From: Sandaracinobacteroides sayramensis
GTDB taxonomy: Bacteria; Pseudomonadota; Alphaproteobacteria; Sphingomonadales; Sphingomonadaceae
Assembly (NCBI RefSeq): GCF_022014495.1
Contig: NZ_JAKLSQ010000034.1
Coordinates: 51,747-115,746, forward strand
Direction: 5' to 3'
DNA: 64,000 nt
Below the pieces are notes generated by a model that worked only from the letters and a program-made list of their open reading frames with translations, did no database searches and was not told where the DNA came from. The translations under genes were made by a program, and so were the position numbers. Numbering within the stretch: position 1 is the stretch's first letter; each line of letters begins with the position of its first letter. Below, piece by piece: positions 62,534 to 64,000 of this stretch.

Positions 62534-63487
62534 ATGACGATGCAACGCATATCGGCCACCACGATCCAGTCCCCGGGCGCCGGCTGCCCGCCGGCCGCGC
62601 TTGCCGCGGCCCGCTCGCTTGCGCCGTCGCCGCAGGCCATGTCGGAGCGCACGGCGATCCTGCGCCAGCGCTTCAGGATCGGCCGGATGGACTTCGATTA
62701 CCGCGCCTTTCCCCGGCAGCGCGCCGTCGCGCTGACGTCCGGGGATACTATGATCCATGTCGTCCTGCCCATCGCCGGCTCGATGCTCGTGCCGGACGGC
62801 AGCGGGGGCAATGGCAGGCTCGGCGCCGGTTCGGCGCTCCTGCTCGCGGCGGGCAGCCGCACCACCTGCATATGGGCCGCCGGCTCCCGCGCGCTCATGC
62901 TGCACATTCCACGCGCCGCCGTTCAGGCGGAGGCTTCGCGTGCCACGGGCGAACCCCGCAGACTGGCGGCGATCGACCATGTTTTCGGCTGGTCGGCCGC
63001 ACAGGCCGGAACCGCCTTGCCAAGGCCGGCGGCGGTCAGCCGGCTGGAATATTCCGGGCTCGACGACATCCTGCTGGAACGGCGAACGCTGGCCGACCTC
63101 GTGTCCACGCTGCTGGAAGAGCCGATGGCGGCGACGCTGTTCCCGGTCGCCCGATCGGTCCAGCGCGCGGTCGAGCAGATTCGCGCCAATCCGCAGCATG
63201 GCTGGTCGGCCCATGACCTGGTTCCGGTGGCAGGAGTCACGGTCGGCACGCTGCGCCGCAATTTCCGCACCTGCCTCGGCGTCACCATCACCCAGCATGT
63301 CCAGCAGATCCGCCTGGAATGGGTGCGCCTGCGGCTGGAGAGCCAGACGGAGAGCCGGTCGATCAGCGACCTGTCGCTCGCGGCGGGCTTCGGGGCTTCC
63401 GGGATGCTGAACCGGGCTTATCAGCGCCATTTCGGTGAGACGCCCAGCCAGACAAGGGCGCGCGCCTTTCGATCCCGGCGCGGCTAG
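62534..63487 (+). CDS. AraC-family transcriptional regulator
   Basis: A 317-residue regulator with an N-terminal ligand/dimer domain (MDFDYRAFPRQRAVALTSGD onward) and a C-terminal double helix-turn-helix (VQRAVEQIRANPQHGWSAHD, VGTLRRNFRTCLGVTITQHV, ISDLSLAAGFGASGMLNRAY, RHFGETPSQTRARAF). It is divergent from the tonB/STN/sigma/fecR operon and codirectional with the secretion gene that follows, so it may control either. ATG 62534 or 62540 are both possible. Confidence 0.88.
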   Translation: MTMQRISATTIQSPGAGCPPAALAAARSLAPSPQAMSERTAILRQRFRIGRMDFDYRAFPRQRAVALTSGDTMIHVVLPIAGSMLVPDGSGGNGRLGAGSALLLAAGSRTTCIWAAGSRALMLHIPRAAVQAEASRATGEPRRLAAIDHVFGWSAAQAGTALPRPAAVSRLEYSGLDDILLERRTLADLVSTLLEEPMAATLFPVARSVQRAVEQIRANPQHGWSAHDLVPVAGVTVGTLRRNFRTCLGVTITQHVQQIRLEWVRLRLESQTESRSISDLSLAAGFGASGMLNRAYQRHFGETPSQTRARAFRSRRG

Positions 63488-63491
63488 ATAT

Positions 63492-63509
63492 CCCTCCTGA
63501 ACAGGAGGG
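63492..63509 (+). terminator. Hairpin just after the AraC gene
   Basis: CCCTCCT (63492-63498), loop GAAC, AGGAGGG (63503-63509): a perfect 7-bp stem 5 bp after the AraC stop, followed by GGCGAAT rather than T's, so terminator activity is plausible but unproven. Confidence 0.5.
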
Positions 63510-63857
63510 GGCGAATAATATATGGCGTCATGATAATTCATCATGGCGTATATTTTGCTGTTCCAAAATATAGATTCATTATTTTTGGCCATAAATTCCA
63601 GTAATTGTATTTATTGTGCGACAACATGTCTGCCATATCTCATTCCTATGTGTAATACAACTTACATACTAACCTTACGAAGTGAAACGAAACGCGCCTC
63701 CGGTCTGCTTTGGTCTTGAGAACCCCCGCGCCATGTCCCTAAGGGCACTGCGTCAACAGGGCGTTGCATGGCGGCACAGATCATCGCCGCGCCCGCATTT
63801 TTTTGACGAAGGCGACGGTGCGGCCGCCGGCTGCGCTGCCGCTTTCGGCAAGGGGGT
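63510..63857. other. AT-rich intergenic region before the secretion gene
   Basis: About 170 bp (63511-63680) are strikingly AT-rich in this GC-rich genome. They hold ATGAT-AATTC-ATCAT (63530-63544) and TGTAA-TACAAC-TTACA (63651-63666), both inverted repeats with short spacers, and probably the promoter of the gene starting at 63858. No open frame here looks coding. Confidence 0.6.
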
Positions 63858-64000
63858 ATGATTTTGAGATTCGCGAGAAATCAGTGGCGGGTCGCGCCAG
63901 CCCATATGGTTCTGGCGCTTGCGCTGGCCGGCTTTGCCTCGCCAGTTTTATCCCAGGAGTCTGTATCGACGTTTGAGATACGAGCGTTTCAGGTACGTGG
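63858..64000 (+). CDS. N-terminus of a probable ShlB/FhaC-type two-partner secretion transporter (runs off the window)
   Basis: AGGGGG precedes the ATG at 63858. The visible 47 residues are a signal peptide (hydrophobic MVLALALAGFASPVLS, cut probably after SQ or ESV) and then STFEIRAFQVRG, the sequence with which POTRA domains of ShlB/FhaC/HecB transporters start. The rest lies beyond the window. If right, a TpsA exoprotein gene should follow. It could instead be another POTRA- or STN-bearing outer membrane protein. Confidence 0.55.
   Translation, partial: MILRFARNQWRVAPAHMVLALALAGFASPVLSQESVSTFEIRAFQVR

Overview
The window is high-GC DNA (roughly two thirds G+C in genes) from an alphaproteobacterium, most probably a sphingomonad. 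The signs are a CcrM-type GANTC methyltransferase, PEP-CTERM tails of the form VPEPATWAMMIAGFGLVG, a SWIB-domain protein, many TonB/FecR/ECF-sigma genes, a hisBHAFE-HIT operon and a yajC-secDF-Mth938 block. I see no rRNA, tRNA, CRISPR array, prophage or insertion sequence.

Layout. 1-9.3 kb: thiD, rnhB, ccrM behind a dense GANTC array, a ZnuD-like histidine-rich TonB receptor, a small secreted protein, an RhlE-type helicase and an APC permease. 9.3-14.3 kb: histidine operon (minus strand) and rmuC. 14.4-19.3 kb: SMP-30 protein and xerD, then a three-gene type III PKS / methyltransferase / flavoprotein cassette laid out like the srsABC phenolic-lipid genes of Streptomyces. 19.4-25.5 kb: SWIB protein, then a response regulator, a LysM/FecR/PEP-CTERM surface protein and a CHASE2 histidine kinase that look like one envelope-sensing unit. 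25.7-32.2 kb: quinone oxidoreductase, then a tandem glycine riboswitch and gcvT-gcvH-(methyltransferase)-gcvPA-gcvPB. 32.4-36.7 kb: PEP-CTERM trypsin-like protease, msrA, an M23 peptidase/bactofilin pair behind a second GANTC cluster, and a lipoprotein. 36.7-44.3 kb: DOPA-dioxygenase-like protein, S9 peptidase, acyl-CoA dehydrogenase, RidA, purT, a small protein behind Fur-like palindromes and a DUF815 ATPase. 44.4-49.3 kb: yajC-secD-secF, a Mth938 protein and a TerC/CBS protein. 49.3-53.8 kb: isoaspartyl peptidase / flavin reductase / nitronate monooxygenase operon and a DUF937-OmpA protein.

54-64 kb is a cell-surface-signalling region. One FecI/FecR pair drives an STN-bearing TonB receptor and a TonB; a nearly identical 28-bp promoter-like block precedes both fecR and the receptor gene. 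The second system (TonB, a free-standing STN plus TonB-C-like periplasmic protein, ECF sigma, FecR) has no beta-barrel receptor. It lies beside an AraC regulator and, at the right edge, the start of what looks like a two-partner-secretion transporter. This gene set and order resemble the Vre/PUMA3 system of Pseudomonas aeruginosa and are the most interesting part of the window.

Across the window seven copies of a palindromic intergenic repeat occur in 29-bp, 83-bp and 91-bp forms. Three promoter regions (ccrM, M23/bactofilin, response regulator) carry clustered GANTC sites, which suggests cell-cycle/methylation control.
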